A stretch of 64,000 nt of DNA from Amaurobius ferox (Eukaryota; Arthropoda; Arachnida; Araneae; Amaurobiidae), in the NCBI GenBank assembly GCA_951213105.1, contig OX578138.1, positions 89,568,914 to 89,632,913 on the forward strand, given 5' to 3'. Below, in pieces: positions 12,600 to 25,097 of this stretch (position 1 is the stretch's first letter; each line of letters begins with the position of its first letter). A program made the translations under genes and the position numbers. The notes beneath the pieces were generated by a model, which worked only from the letters and a program-made list of their open reading frames with translations, searched no databases and was not told where the DNA came from.

Positions 12600-12734
12600 T
12601 ACTAAAATAATATATAATGAAGACTTAATACAGGGATTTTTGTTCAATTTCAAGTGATCAGGCAGTTAAATGTTCCACGCATATATGTTGAAACAAAACG
12701 TGTTCCGTATTGCAGGTTTCTTTTAACTGGAACT

Positions 12735-13169
12735 CTAGGGGTTCTTTAACATTTTTTTTGCGACATGCGGGGCTTTGGGTGGTTCACTGCGATCAGCATC
12801 CGCCCACTGTGGCCCTTGTTTACGAGTGGCATTGGCGTCACTAGCTTCATGGAAATTAAACTTAAATAAGGCTCCAACCCTATTGTTCAAATGGTAATAC
12901 GTAGGGGCTAGTTCACAGGCAATGGAAGCTTCGGGGCGTGTGCACGTGAAGGAGAACTGGTTAAAGATTGTATGGCTGCCACATGCAAAGGACCATTGAA
13001 GCATCTGGTATTTGTAATAGGGATTGTGAAAACCTTGGCAGACATGGTAAATCTGGCAGTTGTTGTCAACATCGGCATAATATCCATTGAAACGGCATCT
13101 AAATGTTGTCTTGATGGGACCATTTAGTACATCTTTAATATCAGGCAGGTCATAGGCTTCACGTTTAAG
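12735..13169 (-). CDS. Chitin-binding type-2 (peritrophin-A, CBM14) protein, last exon
   Basis: The minus-strand exon starts right after a good splice acceptor ('tttattttcag', AG at 13,171-13,170) and runs 144 codons to TAG. It encodes one CBM14 domain with six cysteines in the family order: 'FRCRFNGYYADVDNNC', 'QIYHVC', 'WSFAC', 'TIFNQFSFTC' and 'ASIAC'. The aromatic residues (GYYAD, YHVC) are as in cuticular CPAP1/obstructor-type proteins, which bind chitin fibrils in cuticle or peritrophic matrix. The gap between cysteines 3 and 4 is 18 residues, longer than the usual 9-10. A polar 58-residue tail follows. The signal peptide and any other domains must lie on upstream exons (to the right), which I could not find. 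An internal ATG upstream of the acceptor at 13,238 is intronic. It is probably secreted. This is the only convincing host gene in the window. Confidence 0.85.
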   Translation of the reverse strand, partial: LKREAYDLPDIKDVLNGPIKTTFRCRFNGYYADVDNNCQIYHVCQGFHNPYYKYQMLQWSFACGSHTIFNQFSFTCTRPEASIACELAPTYYHLNNRVGALFKFNFHEASDANATRKQGPQWADADRSEPPKAPHVAKKMLKNP

Positions 13170-13391
13170 CTGAAAATAAATCAATAATAAGTATTTGTGG
13201 GTGTGCATCATACGCATGTAACTAAGCGCGTTTTGCACAATCTAATGAGTTTCCAACTTATTTTGATACATTTTTAAAGGGGGATAATTCAATAAGAAAC
13301 AATTTAGGAAATATCTTCTCGATGAAAAAAATCAGACCATAAAAATTCATGTTTGTAGATCATGTGATTGCACAAATAACTGCAAATAATA

Positions 13392-13423
13392 TCGCTAGTA
13401 ATAATAATAAGATTATGATGAAA

Positions 13424-13475
<52 letters not shown>

Positions 13476-13501
13476 TTAACAATAATAATAATAATAATAA
13501 T
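13392..13501. repeat. (AAT)n microsatellite
   Basis: About 110 bp of AAT/TAA triplets with a few interruptions, inside the presumed intron upstream of the chitin-binding exon. Confidence 0.95.
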
Positions 13502-14740
13502 GATGATTCGTAGAAAATTGCCTAAGCCATTTAATCGATTGGTTATTATACAATCCTTACTGATGCCTTATATGAGTGGCATAAAGTATGATCCTTATTT
13601 TCTGGATAAGCAAGCTTAATTTATAGGTACAAATATGTACCTTATTAAATTCTGCTTTACTAAAGGCGTAAATACAAATATTAACGATCGAACCATCTGC
13701 AAAAGTCTTAAAATATTCGTTATAGGCAATGAAACAGAAACTTAAAATCAAACATTCAACAAAAAGAAAATCGTATTTTCAAAACAGAGACGCATTCAAA
13801 ACATAAAGAACTTTTGCATGTCAAAAATTACTAGCAAAACTCCACGAACCCCGGCATCTCATAAATAGACTCTCCAAAATATACCAGAAAGTCCTCGAAG
13901 AAAAGTACGAAATCAAATCCACGTATACTGGATGTATTTTTTAAATACAATTCCATTGCGAGTCATGGGTCTTGTATTCAGGTCACACTCTATGGGTTCA
14001 GATAAAGTTACGGATCCACCATTTCCTTTGTTCCGGGTGCTGGACGAGCAAAACCAGACTCGCACAGGTCTCTACTTTAGACTATAATTTTCGGACTATA
14101 CAAAACTTGCCACATTAGCTAAATTGCAATAAATTTGCGGTTAAAGTTGAGAAAGTTGAAACTTCACAACAATGAGAATTATTTTCGTTTCCCTTTTTAT
14201 AGGTCTACTTTATGAAGATTTGCCAGGCCACAGTATAATAGCAGAGACATATTATAACATTTATTACTAGATCCAGACAAATCTGACGAATCTGACGCAA
14301 TGCATAATAATATTCTAAAATTTCTAATCTGTAAATAAACATAAACACAGGATACATGAACAAACATTCTACAACTGCACAAAGCGATATTTTTGTATTG
14401 CATCCAGCCAGTGGGGATTTGTTCTAAAGCAAATCAATATTACGCTTCCCACCCACAGAGAAACACATTGCCTCTAGCGATCCAATTTCTTCATGATTCA
14501 GTTTCATTAGAAAGAAGTTTTTGTTAAATGATTACAGGAATTTGTTCTTTTACAAATTTCCATTCTATTCACTGTAAACTGGATGCCATATTCACATTCT
14601 TTTATATAGAAAAATCGAATAAGATAGATATCATCATAATTCAGACGAACATTTTTATGTCTGCAAAGGAGATTATATATTTAGCGTCGCTTTTCAATCC
14701 GAAATATGATTAATTATGTAACAAAGTAACAAATGAAGAA
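13502..14740. other. Presumed intron or intergenic DNA
   Basis: No recognisable exon. A short plus-strand open stretch at about 13,780-13,943 is rich in Lys, Leu and Glu but has no motif. Upstream exons of the minus-strand chitin-binding gene could lie here or farther right and cannot be identified by eye. Confidence 0.4.
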
Positions 14741-14744
14741 TATT

Positions 14745-14985
14745 ATAAAAATAATATTCTGGGAATATATATTGCGTAGAATATTATTCCAATAATATTC
14801 TGTTAAAATATATTTCGTAAAATATTATACCAATAATATTCTGGGAATATGTATTTCGAAGAATATTATACCAATAATATTCTGGGAATATATATTTCGA
14901 AGAATATTATACCAATAATATTCTGGGAATATATATTTCGAAGAATATTATACCAATAATATTCTGGGAATATATTTTTCGTGAA
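14745..14985. repeat. 41-bp minisatellite with a hairpin in every unit
   Basis: Five to six tandem units with an exact 41-bp period (the 'ctgggaa' word recurs at 14,841, 14,882, 14,923 and 14,964). Each unit contains GAATATTAT-acca-ATAATATTC, a perfect 9-bp inverted repeat. The left units are more diverged. Confidence 0.95.
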
Positions 14986-15219
14986 ATTAATTTAGTCCTC
15001 CATATAGGCTAAATGAAAATAAAACACATAAACAAAACCAAAAGAAAATTTGAAAGCACTTTCCTTAAAGCGCAGATTTTTTAAATCACGCACATGATAT
15101 TTCAAGAACCGTATGAGGAATCCTTATGAAATTTCACATGATTATAAACTATGTATATAACTTTCGAAAACTATGTATATAATTATTTATATAACTATGA
15201 GTAGAAAGCAAGATTTGAA

Positions 15220-15970
15220 AGCAACAAGAAAGATCAATCATGCTTAAAGCATTGATTATGAAACACTTTCCAACTTCAATGCAATTTTATTTAAACAAGT
15301 CTAAAATGCAATACATTCCTCGGTAATATTTTGAAACTTATCACAATACTGCATTAATTTATTATATTTGAAAACTTAAACCTTCATCGAAAAAAATGAA
15401 ATTCAATCAAATGACGGCTATGAAATATAAATTGCCTGGTTTAAACATCTCTAAAATGTTATACATTCCTCGGTAATAGTTTTAGAATTATCATAATACT
15501 ACAATAATTTATTACATTTGAAAACTTCATCGAAAACAACTTAAATTAATTCAAATGACGTCATAGAAAAAATAACACGCCTGGATCTCTCTATAAAAAC
15601 AGGATTTTATTCATAACTTTCTCCCATTCACTTCATTCATCACAATACTATAATAATTTATTTTATTTAAACATTTTGCTTAAGACCATGGAGCTACAAA
15701 AAACTAAACTCTATGCTTGAAACTGCATCGAAAAAAATCGTCCTTCTCTTTATGAAATCAATTAATATTTCATTCATATCAGCCATGCAGACTCCATGGA
15801 CTAAATTATTTTGTGTTAAAGAAATACAGGAATTCTAATACAACTCATTCTATATATTTTGCTGTTTACATTTTACATACGGCAGTTATCGTGCTAACGG
15901 ACAGACAGACAGACAGACAGAATGAACAAAGTCATAAACACTTTTCAACTCTGTTGTAAAGTGTTAAAAA
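15220..15970 (-). repeat. R1 repeat, reverse copy with internal deletion
   Basis: Outer end 'aacaagaaagatcaatcatg' at 15,222 and inner end 'ctctgttgtaaagtg' at 15,950. Compared with the forward copy at 16,219-17,531 it lacks about 560 bp between 'tttacattttacata' and 'cggcagttatcgtgc'. Together the two copies form an inverted pair with a 250-bp spacer. Confidence 0.8.
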
Positions 15971-16125
15971 CAGTTGTTAAAAATTCTGAAAAAAATTAAA
16001 TATAAAAAAACATAACATTTTTAAATATCATGTGCGCAACATATTATTATGATTATGTCGGTACAAATGTATCCCTTATAATTCTATTTTATATAATATT
16101 TCTCAATTTTCAATTATATTTCTTA

Positions 16126-16175
16126 TCTAGCACAATATACGTTCTTCGTACGGAATATAAAGAAACTTTAAATTC
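16126..16175 (-). mobile_element. Helitron 3' end fragment, reverse orientation
   Basis: Read on the minus strand: 'ccgtacgaagaacg' followed within about 15 nt by CTAG, the 3' terminus of the Helitron family at 27,906-30,144. Only the tip is recognisable, between the two R1 arms. Confidence 0.5.
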
Positions 16176-16218
16176 ACAAGTACATGCAAACTCCTGTAGA
16201 ATTCTAAATGTCATTGTT

Positions 16219-17531
16219 ATTTAACACTTTACAACAAAGTTGAAAAGTGTTTATGACTTTGTTCATTCTGTCTGTCTGTCTGTCTGTCTGTCCGTTTGCA
16301 CGATAACTGCCGTAAAAATGACTTAATCAAATGAAATTTTCGTATGTGGTTCAGACGGTCTGTAGAACCTATGGGAATATAAATGAATAATATCACCCAA
16401 TTAGTTTTGGATTGAACCCGGGTCGAAAAAATGAAATACATTGAGCCCTATGGGACCTAATTTTTCAAACATTTTTTAAGCGGATTTAAAATTCACAAAT
16501 TGCTTCGAAAATTTTAGGTAATATTCAAATTGTTCCATAAAATATATAAAAAAATTCAGCGAAATATATTCAGTAGTTTTTTAAATAAAAATTAAAATAA
16601 CAATTACACCTCTTATATGAAACGATCACGTGGCCATAATATGAAACGATCACATGACCCACTTCAAAATGATATATGGCATCCATCTTGTTTCAAAATC
16701 GTGATTTTTTAAAGTTCTTTTTAATTCTTATTGAGTGTTGTATCCGTCCTAAAACTACTTTATTTTTGCTTAAATTCTGTGCATCTACATACTGAAACAA
16801 CGCAATGACAATATATTTGAGTTTAAATGCTCATCTAAATTTTGATTATTTCTACAACTAAGCCTATTTTTCACCTATGTAAAATGTAAACAGCAAAATA
16901 TATAGAATGTGTTGTATTAGAATTCCTGTATTTTTTTAACACAAAATAATTTAATCCATGGAGTCTGCATGGCTGATATGAATGAAATATTAATTGATTT
17001 CATAAAGAAAAGGACGATTTTTTTCGATGAAGTTTCAAGCATAGAGTTTTATTTTTGTAGCTCCATGGTCTTAAACAAAATGCTTAAATAAAATAAATTA
17101 TTATAGTATTGTGATGAATGAAATGCATGGGAGAAAGTTATGAATGAAATCCTATTCTTATAGAGAGATCCAGACGTGTTATTTTTTCTATGACGTCATT
17201 TTAATTAATTTCAGTTGTTTTCGATGAAGTTTTCAAATACAATAAATTATCGTAGTATTATGATAATTCTAAAACTATTACCGAGGAATGTATAACATTT
17301 TAGAGATGTTTAATTTAGGCAATTTATATTTCAATGCCGTCATTTGAATGAAGTTCATTTTTTTCGATGAAGGTTTAAGTTTTCAAATATAATAAATTAA
17401 TGCAGTATTGTGATAAGTTTCAAAATATTACCGAGGAATGTATTGCATTTTAGACTTGTTTAAATAAAATTGCATTGAAGTTAGAAAGTGTTTCATAAAC
17501 AATGCTTTAAGCATGATTGATCTTTCTTGTT
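16219..17531 (+). repeat. R1 repeat, full-length copy
   Basis: Same family as 10,846-12,150, clearly closer to it than chance along the full 1.3 kb. Contains a (CTGT)n tract at 16,266-16,292 in the family-typical place. No coding capacity. Confidence 0.8.
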
Positions 17532-17752
17532 AATTCTATCTGAGTTTGATATATTTTTGCCAAAATAAAACAGATGATGAAAGAAATTGAAAATATCAAT
17601 AATTCTCGTAATCGTTGTGAGTAATATTCTTTTCAATCGGTTCCCATTTCGACCTTTACTTTATTGTGAAACAAATAAATGGTGAAAAAAAATCGTTAAA
17701 AGTTTAAAACATCACCGTTAAATCGTATATATAATATTCCATACAATATTTT

Positions 17753-18849
17753 TACTTTCCTTATATACATATGATGTATAAGGAAAGTATTGTGACGGGG
17801 TCGAAAATTCGAAATTCGAGTTTTCGACGGGAGAGCACGTTTCATGCATCTCTGAACACGAATCAGACGTCTTTGAGGTGATGTCTGTTTGGGTGAAATT
17901 GTGTGTGTGTGTGTTTGTGTGTGAAAGTTTGCGTGTGTGTGTGCGAAAGTGTGCGTGTGTGTGTGAAAGTGTATGTGTGTGTGAAAGTGTGTGTGTGTGT
18001 GTGAAAGTGTGTGTGTGTGTGTGAAGTGTGTGCTTGTGTGAAAGTGTGTGAGTGTGTGTGTGTGTGTGTGTGTGCGTGAATCATATGTGGAGACAATAAG
18101 TCACGAATGAATAAAGCCCTTTGAATGGATTTTGTTACAAAAATCACAATTCGTGAATATTGGAAGCCAATTGTTTTTAAACACTATCGAATGTACAGAA
18201 CTACTCTAAATTTTCGAGTGAAATTTTGAAAAAATCATCAAAAAATCAAAACCTTTAATAAAGTTACGCAAAGAGACATTTCTTACGTAATTTTTCTTTA
18301 GAATACGATTGACATAAACTGTAGAAAACTAACATGAACCGTTCTTGTGATATTGAACATTTTTCAAATAATTTTTACAAGAAAGGTCATAAATTAATAT
18401 ATAATATTGACTGTTGAAAAACATGTTCATTTTTTATATGTAATATCATGCGATAAATTTAAAGACATTATTCTCGTGGATCTAGCTCGTTCCATTCATG
18501 AGAAAAGATACTTTGAATAATACTTTTGTATTTGAACGTCAATAGTCATTTATTTGCTATAAGAATAAATTATTTCTTCTTCTATAACGCTTGGCCAGAT
18601 TTTGGCGACGACTTCGGCTGAATGATGCCAACTTGGCGATACTTTATATGTTGCCAAATTAACGAAAATCTCGCCAAATGGATAAAAATGCCGCTAAATG
18701 AATGAAGATGACAATTAATTGACGAGAATTCAATATCTCGGAAAGAATATAGATATCTACTAAATGAATAACTTATTTTTTTACTGCAAAAGTAGTAAAT
18801 TCATTGCATTATATAAGAACAGTGATGTGCTGCCCACATCAGATATTTT
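17753..18849 (-). repeat. R2 repeat (about 1.1 kb, TG-microsatellite-bearing)
   Basis: Reverse-orientation copy of a family also at 22,050-23,013 and 40,651-41,652. One end carries 'tactttccttatataca'; the other carries 'ccttatataatgcaatgaat' next to 'ctgatgtgggcagcacatg'. A (TG)n tract at 17,900-18,075 sits in the same place as (CA)n in the forward copies. The subterminal inverted 'actttccttatata' suggests a non-autonomous DNA transposon. No coding. Confidence 0.7.
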
Positions 18850-18862
18850 CAACTATATCTAT

Positions 18863-18868
<6 letters not shown>

Positions 18869-18917
<49 letters not shown>
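18869..18917. repeat. (TA)n microsatellite
   Basis: About 49 bp of TA. Confidence 0.95.
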
Positions 18918-18920
<3 letters not shown>

Positions 18921-18929
18921 GGGAACCAC

Positions 18930-19570
18930 AAAAATCTAGCTCCAAGTGCAATTTTTTTATGAAAACATTTTATCTTATACATTATTTATGCATTTAGACC
19001 ATGTATGTCCATGTAGGGAACAAGAGGATTAGTACATAAGGTACATGTATTACAGATATGATTTACAACAATTAATATAAATTTTAATCCTAATGTGTAA
19101 TTAAAGTATTATATTCACCAATCTTTCACCAGATGTAATTATTTTTCCAATTGCATACCTCATAATATGGAACAGAGAAAGAAGGGTATTTCATACCTAT
19201 TTAAATTTCGGAGAACTTTCAATTTTCTTATACATTGTTACGAGAAAGCAAAATTTATATGTACCTTAGTCGTAGCCAGAGCCAATGCCAAATCAACTAA
19301 AACTGCAACAAAATATAAACTTATATTTAAAACCATAATAAACATGCATAAACACAAATTTCACAGTTTAAAATTCAAAGTCAAATTTTAAAATGCATCC
19401 AATATTAGGATCCATCGTAAGGAATGGGATGCTGATAAAAGAATCTCAAAGATTTAAATTCCTCATATGTTCGATTGGTAATTGGATGGGGTTTTACTCT
19501 GAAAGGGAATAAACGATACAGTGCTTCAGAAACATGATATACTGAAATGATATCATTTAAAATGAAATTA
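18930..19570. other. AT-rich DNA with no recognisable gene
   Basis: No motif-bearing reading frame. The 74-codon frame at 19,167-19,391 is lysine/asparagine-rich, as expected from base composition. Confidence 0.4.
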
Positions 19571-19574
19571 AAAT

Positions 19575-20215
19575 AATGTTAACTGCAGTGTGGCTCAAAT
19601 CGACTTTCGCATATCAGAATCCACTTTTAACAAATTATGCAATAAAATATTTGAAAAATTTGTGCCGTTGATCCAAATTATCCAAACCATGTTACCTTTC
19701 ATTTTAAAGTGCTTAAAAATCGTTCAATTAATACCAAGTTTGAGAATCTACCCACTCTGAAAGGAAAATAGCTTCCTTCCTCAGGGGAAGAGCATGTGAC
19801 ATCGAGAATACAGAAATTGTAACGCAGATATTTTTCTCTACAATAATTGAAACAGTGAAGTTTCTCAATTATCGGGCTATAAATTGATCCTTTTATATAT
19901 AATTTTGTCAAATTTTGTTTTATACTGCTATGCTAAATAAATATAAATTTCAAAGATTTCGCACGAATTTTTCAAAATTCTATCTTGGTCTAAATTTTTT
20001 AATTTGATATAAAGTTTCGTGACAATCCATTAAGATATGTGGCATCTATTGTGCACACAAGAAATTGACCACAGACAGACGGACGGACAACACACTCAAA
20101 ACGCATTCAGGAGGTCCTAAATCATATATTCCCATCAAAATTCCCGAAATGAAAAGTTTTCGTGAAAACTATACTTTATACTATAGTTTGCGAAAAGAAG
20201 ACATTGATGCATACA
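19575..20215 (+). repeat. R3 repeat
   Basis: One of three dispersed copies (also 21,055-21,605 and 30,585-31,290). Shared words include 'catatcagaatccac', 'cattttaaagtgctt', 'aattttgtcaaattttg', 'gatataaagtttcg' and 'cagacagacggacgg'. Non-coding. Confidence 0.7.
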
Positions 20216-20429
20216 ACATATAACTATAAATACAAACTCGGATTTGTGCATTTGTTCTTGCTTCTGTGAATCAATTCAATTCACTCCATCCATTTGTAGT
20301 TTTTCCTGTAATAAACGATCCTTTTGAGTTGTAGTCACTTATATCAACTTTTCACTCACATATACAAATTTTGTTTGATTCTGACAATTCTTTCTTGCTG
20401 CGTAAATTTTTATGGCAATGAGTGTATGC

Positions 20430-20465
20430 TATATATATATATTATATATATATATTATATTTATA

Positions 20466-20533
<68 letters not shown>

Positions 20534-21020
20534 ATTATTTGAGAATTATTTACCAAAAAGCTCTAAATTATGAATACTGTTTAGTTTATTTATGCACATT
20601 TTAATATGGATTCAAAATAAAACTATTTTTTTTTTCAGATCAATAAATTACCATGCATCCAAAACAATTGGGATTACTGTTCGTGTATTTTATTGCTCCT
20701 TCAATAATTCCAGAATATTTCTGAAGTTTTTTAATGAGAAAATACTTATACGTACTGAAAAGAAGAGAGATCTTCATTTTATGTAGAATTTGAAGTCGCC
20801 AAGAATACGCCTGTCGCCAAGTCGCCTGTGCTGAATAGCGAAATGTTATATTTCAACATCAGTTTCATACACTTATGAATATAATACAATTACAATAAAG
20901 ATAAATTTATAATTTCACTAATTAGCGAAATTATTTTAACAGAGAACGAAATAAAGATTATCTACAATAATATGAAAAAGCTCATAATAGTGCATATATT
21001 TAAATCTAACCAGAATCAAT
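20430..21020 (+). repeat. R4 repeat with leading (TA)n
   Basis: A TA tract (20,430-20,527) followed by sequence homologous to 33,766-34,480: 'cacattttaatatg', 'gagatcttcattt', 'tttaacagagaac', 'taatagtg'. Both copies have the TA tract at the same end. Confidence 0.65.
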
Positions 21021-21054
21021 TTTTATAGAATTTTTTTTTAATTCAGTATCATGA

Positions 21055-21605
21055 TTACAATTATTGCATGTTACCCTTCACTTTAAAGGGCTTTAAAAAA
21101 TATTTCGATATATATACCATACTTGACAATATACCCCCTGGGCGGCGGGTAAATTTCCCCCCGAATTTGACCAATACCACAGAAAAATTTCATCGTGGCT
21201 ACTTTTCCACAACATAGATTGTAACTATAATGTCTCGTGATTCTTGAGCCAGAAGTAAACCATTTTATGCATAATTATGTCAAATTGTTGTCATATTGTT
21301 GTGTGTCATATTGTTCTATGCTGTTGTGTTAAGAAAATATAAAATTTCAAAGAAATTTCGAAGTCTCCGCTTTAATTTAAAAAGAAAATCCATCTATTTC
21401 TAGATTTTTTGATAACAAACACGGATACAAAGCTTAAAAATACATTAATATTTATGGCCGATATTCCATTTTCAAGAATTCGACCACAAACAGACGGGTA
21501 TCGCACAAAAATTATCAAAACTTGTTCAAGAGATCTTAAAATTTCAAATATTGACATCAAAATTTTAAAATCCAAAATTTTCATGAAAACAATGCTTTAT
21601 TGATG
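21055..21605 (+). repeat. R3 repeat, diverged copy
   Basis: Second R3 copy: 'ttacccttcactttaaaggg', 'aaattgttgtcatattg', and 'tttcatgaaaacaatgcttta' at its end. More diverged than 19,575-20,215. Confidence 0.6.
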
Positions 21606-22049
21606 CCAATGTTTTTTTAACACTTTCTAGCTGAAATGGGATTTCATCTAAACACCTCTAAAATGCGATTAATTCAGCACTGATAACTCTTTTAATTATC
21701 CCAGTTCTGCAGTAATTTATTAAACTTGGAAACTCAAAACTTCAACAACAAGGGCAATGCCATAAAATCGTTTGCTTCTGTATGAAAAATCATTAAATAT
21801 CTCATTCGTATCACTTATATTCGAGACTCCAGAGCAAAACAATTTTGTGTTAAAAAAATCTCAGCAATTATTATACAACTCATCTTACACCCGCTTGGTA
21901 TGTTTACATTCTCCATGCTATTGAAATTAGTCTTCGTTATAGAAATAATCGTTATAGAAGTAGTTTCATTGCAGAAAGTTTAGTGATCATTTAAAATAAA
22001 AAAAATATTGTAATTGCAAAGGCACCGAAATTAGATACACAGATGAAAT

Positions 22050-22819
22050 GCAAAAAAATCTGATGTGGGAGAACATGAGTATCCTTATATAATGCAATGA
22101 ATTTACTACTTTTACAGTAAAAAAATGGATTACTTTATAGTATATATTTATATTCTTTCCAAGATATTGAATTTTCGTCAATAAGTTGTCAGTTTCATTG
22201 ATTTAGCGTTATTTTTATCCATTTCGCGAGTTTTTTGTTAATTTAGCAACATTTAAAAATGTCGAAAAGTTGGCGACATTCAACCAGATTCTTCGCCAAA
22301 ATCTCGCCAAGCGTTATGGACGGAGAAATATGTTATTCTTACAGCAGACAAATGACTATTGGCGCTCAAATACAAAAGTATTACTCAAAGTATATTTTTT
22401 CATGAATGGAAGGAGCTAGATCCACGAGAATAATGTCACCAAATTTATCGCATGCTATTAGATATGAAAAGTTAACATGTTTCTCAATATTAAATATTTT
22501 TTTTATTTTATATGCTTTTTTGATAATTTTTTTAAAAATGTGCAATATCTCGAGAACGGTTTGTGTTAGCGTTCTAAAATTTATGTCAATCGTTTTCTAA
22601 TGACAAATTACATAAGAAATGTCTATTTGCGTAACTTGATTGGCGGTTTTAATTTTTTGACGATTTTTTCAAAATTTCACTCGAAAATTTAGCGGGTTCT
22701 GAATATTCTATTACGTATGAAAACAATAGGCTTCCAGTGTTCACGGATTGTAATTTTTGTACCAAATTTCATTCGAATCGGTCCATTCGATCATCAGTTG
22801 TCGTCTCCACAGACTCACT

Positions 22820-22862
<43 letters not shown>

Positions 22863-23013
22863 GCACACACGCACACACACAGACATCACTTCAAAAATAT
22901 TCTATTCGTGATCAGGGATGCTTAAAACGTATTTTCTCGTCGAAAACTTGAATTAGAATTTTCGACCCACGTCACAATACTTTCCTTATACATTATTGTA
23001 TATAAAGAAAGTA
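22050..23013 (+). repeat. R2 repeat, forward copy
   Basis: Runs from 'aaaaaaatctgatgtggg' through several 'ttggcgacatt'-like words and a (CA)n tract (22,818-22,880) to 'cacaatactttccttatac' and 'gtatataaagaaagta'. Homologous end to end with 40,651-41,652. Confidence 0.75.
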
Positions 23014-23019
23014 ATAAAG

Positions 23020-23300
23020 CGATTTTAAGACGGATGCAACACTAAATATAAATGCAAACAATCATTAAACATCACGTTGTTAAAACAGCAGATAAAAATG
23101 GATGCCATATTTAAGTATAAAATCAGAAACTAATTGGGTGAGAGTTTACATTTTAAATCCTTACATCCCATAGACCGTCTTCACAATATACTAAAATTTC
23201 ACTTTGATCATGTCATTTATACAGCAGTTATCGTGCGAAAGTACAAACAGAATGAACAAAGTCATAAACACTTTAGAACTATGTTGGAAAGTGTTAAAAA
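23020..23300 (-). repeat. R1 fragment, reverse
   Basis: Inner-end piece with 'cagcagttatcgtgcg', 'agaatgaacaaagtcataaa' and 'ctatgttggaaagtg'. Confidence 0.65.
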
Positions 23301-23369
23301 AACCGTTTTGTAGCTTATTATAACGAAATTACTCTTTATAACACATTATGGATGTTTAGTAAAAGAGAT

Positions 23370-23631
23370 CGATAAAATTTAGGGTCTTCTCTTAATCCTT
23401 TAAACCTGGAAACCAATAGACATCTAACGTTCGTCGATCGCATTCGATTTCCTCAATTTGTTCTAGAGTTATAGTGATTACGTTTTAACAAAGATGTATT
23501 TTTACACACATTTACAAGCACAAATATAATTTTGAGAATATGGTTGATTTGTATTCAAGAATGCTCAAAACGTAATCCATCAAAATTGGATAGTCCGATT
23601 TTTGGCACAATTAAAATACATTTTCATTACA
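23370..23631 (+). repeat. R6 repeat, interrupted by Helitron
   Basis: Homologous to 39,000-39,290 (uninterrupted) and 5,800-6,045. It stops exactly at the A before the Helitron 5' end TC (23,632) and appears to resume after the Helitron 3' end at 27,063. Confidence 0.65.
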
Positions 23632-23653
23632 TCTATATAAATAAAAATGAAAA

Positions 23654-23699
<46 letters not shown>

Positions 23700-25097
23700 A
23701 CACCATCACGGGAGAACGGCTGAACCGAATTTGATGAAATTTTGTGGGTAGCCCAGAAATAGCCCCACTTAAAATTATATCCGTGTTTTGAGTTTCTACG
23801 ACCAGTGGTTCTCGAGATATTAGTAAAAAACGAAATTTTCGTTTGTCTCATCATCACGGAAAAACGGCTGAACCGAATTTAATGAAATTTGGTGAATAGC
23901 CTTGAAATATCCCCCCATAACTTTTGTCCAAGTTTCGAGTTTCTAAGACCTGGGGTTGTCGAGATATTAATGAAAAACGGAACTTTTTCCTAGGAGTTCT
24001 ACTCCCTAACTCCGTGGTTTATCCAAACGAAAAGCTTGAAAATCGTTTGAAAGTGAATTAAAATTTAATCTCTGAGTTTGATGGGAGATTTTTTGCGTTA
24101 ATTAGTCACTTTCTGAAAACATGAATTGTTTGAAACATGATTTAAAGGGGAAATCTATCTCCATGGTTCATGGTTTATTTAAAACAAGCTTTTACGGAAC
24201 AATGAGAAGTATAGAGAAATCAAAATCGTTATTTAATTTCGCAGTTTATGTTATAAGACATGACATATTTAACATGTTATAAGATTCTATCTTATATCAT
24301 GTTACTCAGAAACGCAATTAAATTAAATCTGTCTGTTAATTTTAATAATTATTTTTTCGATTTGAATAATAAATAAATGGATATAAAAATATATTTTAGA
24401 AAAGAACGATTTGATTTTTCTTATAGCATTTTTGACTGGATAATATCAATTACGGTCTTCAGGTTTAAAAATTATTATTATTTATATTTTCGGGGATTAT
24501 TGATTCAAGGATTATTGATATTTTCAAGTTATTATGCAATTATTTTATTATGACAAAAATTGTTTAAACTCATATATTGTATGTTGTACGAATCTTCTAC
24601 AAATACACGTGTATATCTTTTAATCTACGAGAATATAAGTAGTACAGGTATATTGACATATGTTTTGATATATATTGGCATATATTGGAATCAATTACGA
24701 CCTTCTGGTATAAAGAGTACGGATATTATTGATGTCTTCAATTTATTACGTCATCTCTTTTATTTTGGCAAATATTTTTGAGACGCATATTGTAATACGG
24801 GATATCTTCTACTAACATATTGGCATATTTTCTGATCTGCGACAATATAATTAGTACGGGGTTGCATATATTCATTCAATTCCTATTTTTTCTTCTGTAA
24901 ATTTGCTTACAAAAGGGGGCAGGATGATTTATTCTTCAGATCTGATCGTGAAGATAATTTTGCATAGTGAGAACATATATTCTTAAACTTCTCTTTAGGA
25001 GCAATAAATTTAATATTTTAACAGAATTTGCACATGATTGCGAACTTTAAGTTTCTTTAAATTATACACTCCGTACGAATAACGGGTGTGCTGTTAG
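23632..25097 (+). mobile_element. Non-autonomous Helitron, unit A
   Basis: The 5' end 'TCTATATAAATAAAA' (23,632, preceded by A) is followed by a (CTGT)n tract and the block 'ggagaacggctgaaccg'. The 3' end is degenerate: 'ccgtacgaataacggg' then 'gctgTTAG' at 25,097 and not CTAG. It has no Rep/helicase frame, so it depends on an autonomous partner. It lacks the central part seen in the 27,906 copy. Confidence 0.7.

Noticed and set aside
14745..14985. CRISPR-like array
   Set aside because: The 41-bp units are contiguous without unique spacers, and the genome is eukaryotic.
17863..18147. His-Thr-rich frame (also 22,737-22,951 and 41,362)
   Set aside because: Translation of TG/CA microsatellites embedded in R2 repeats.
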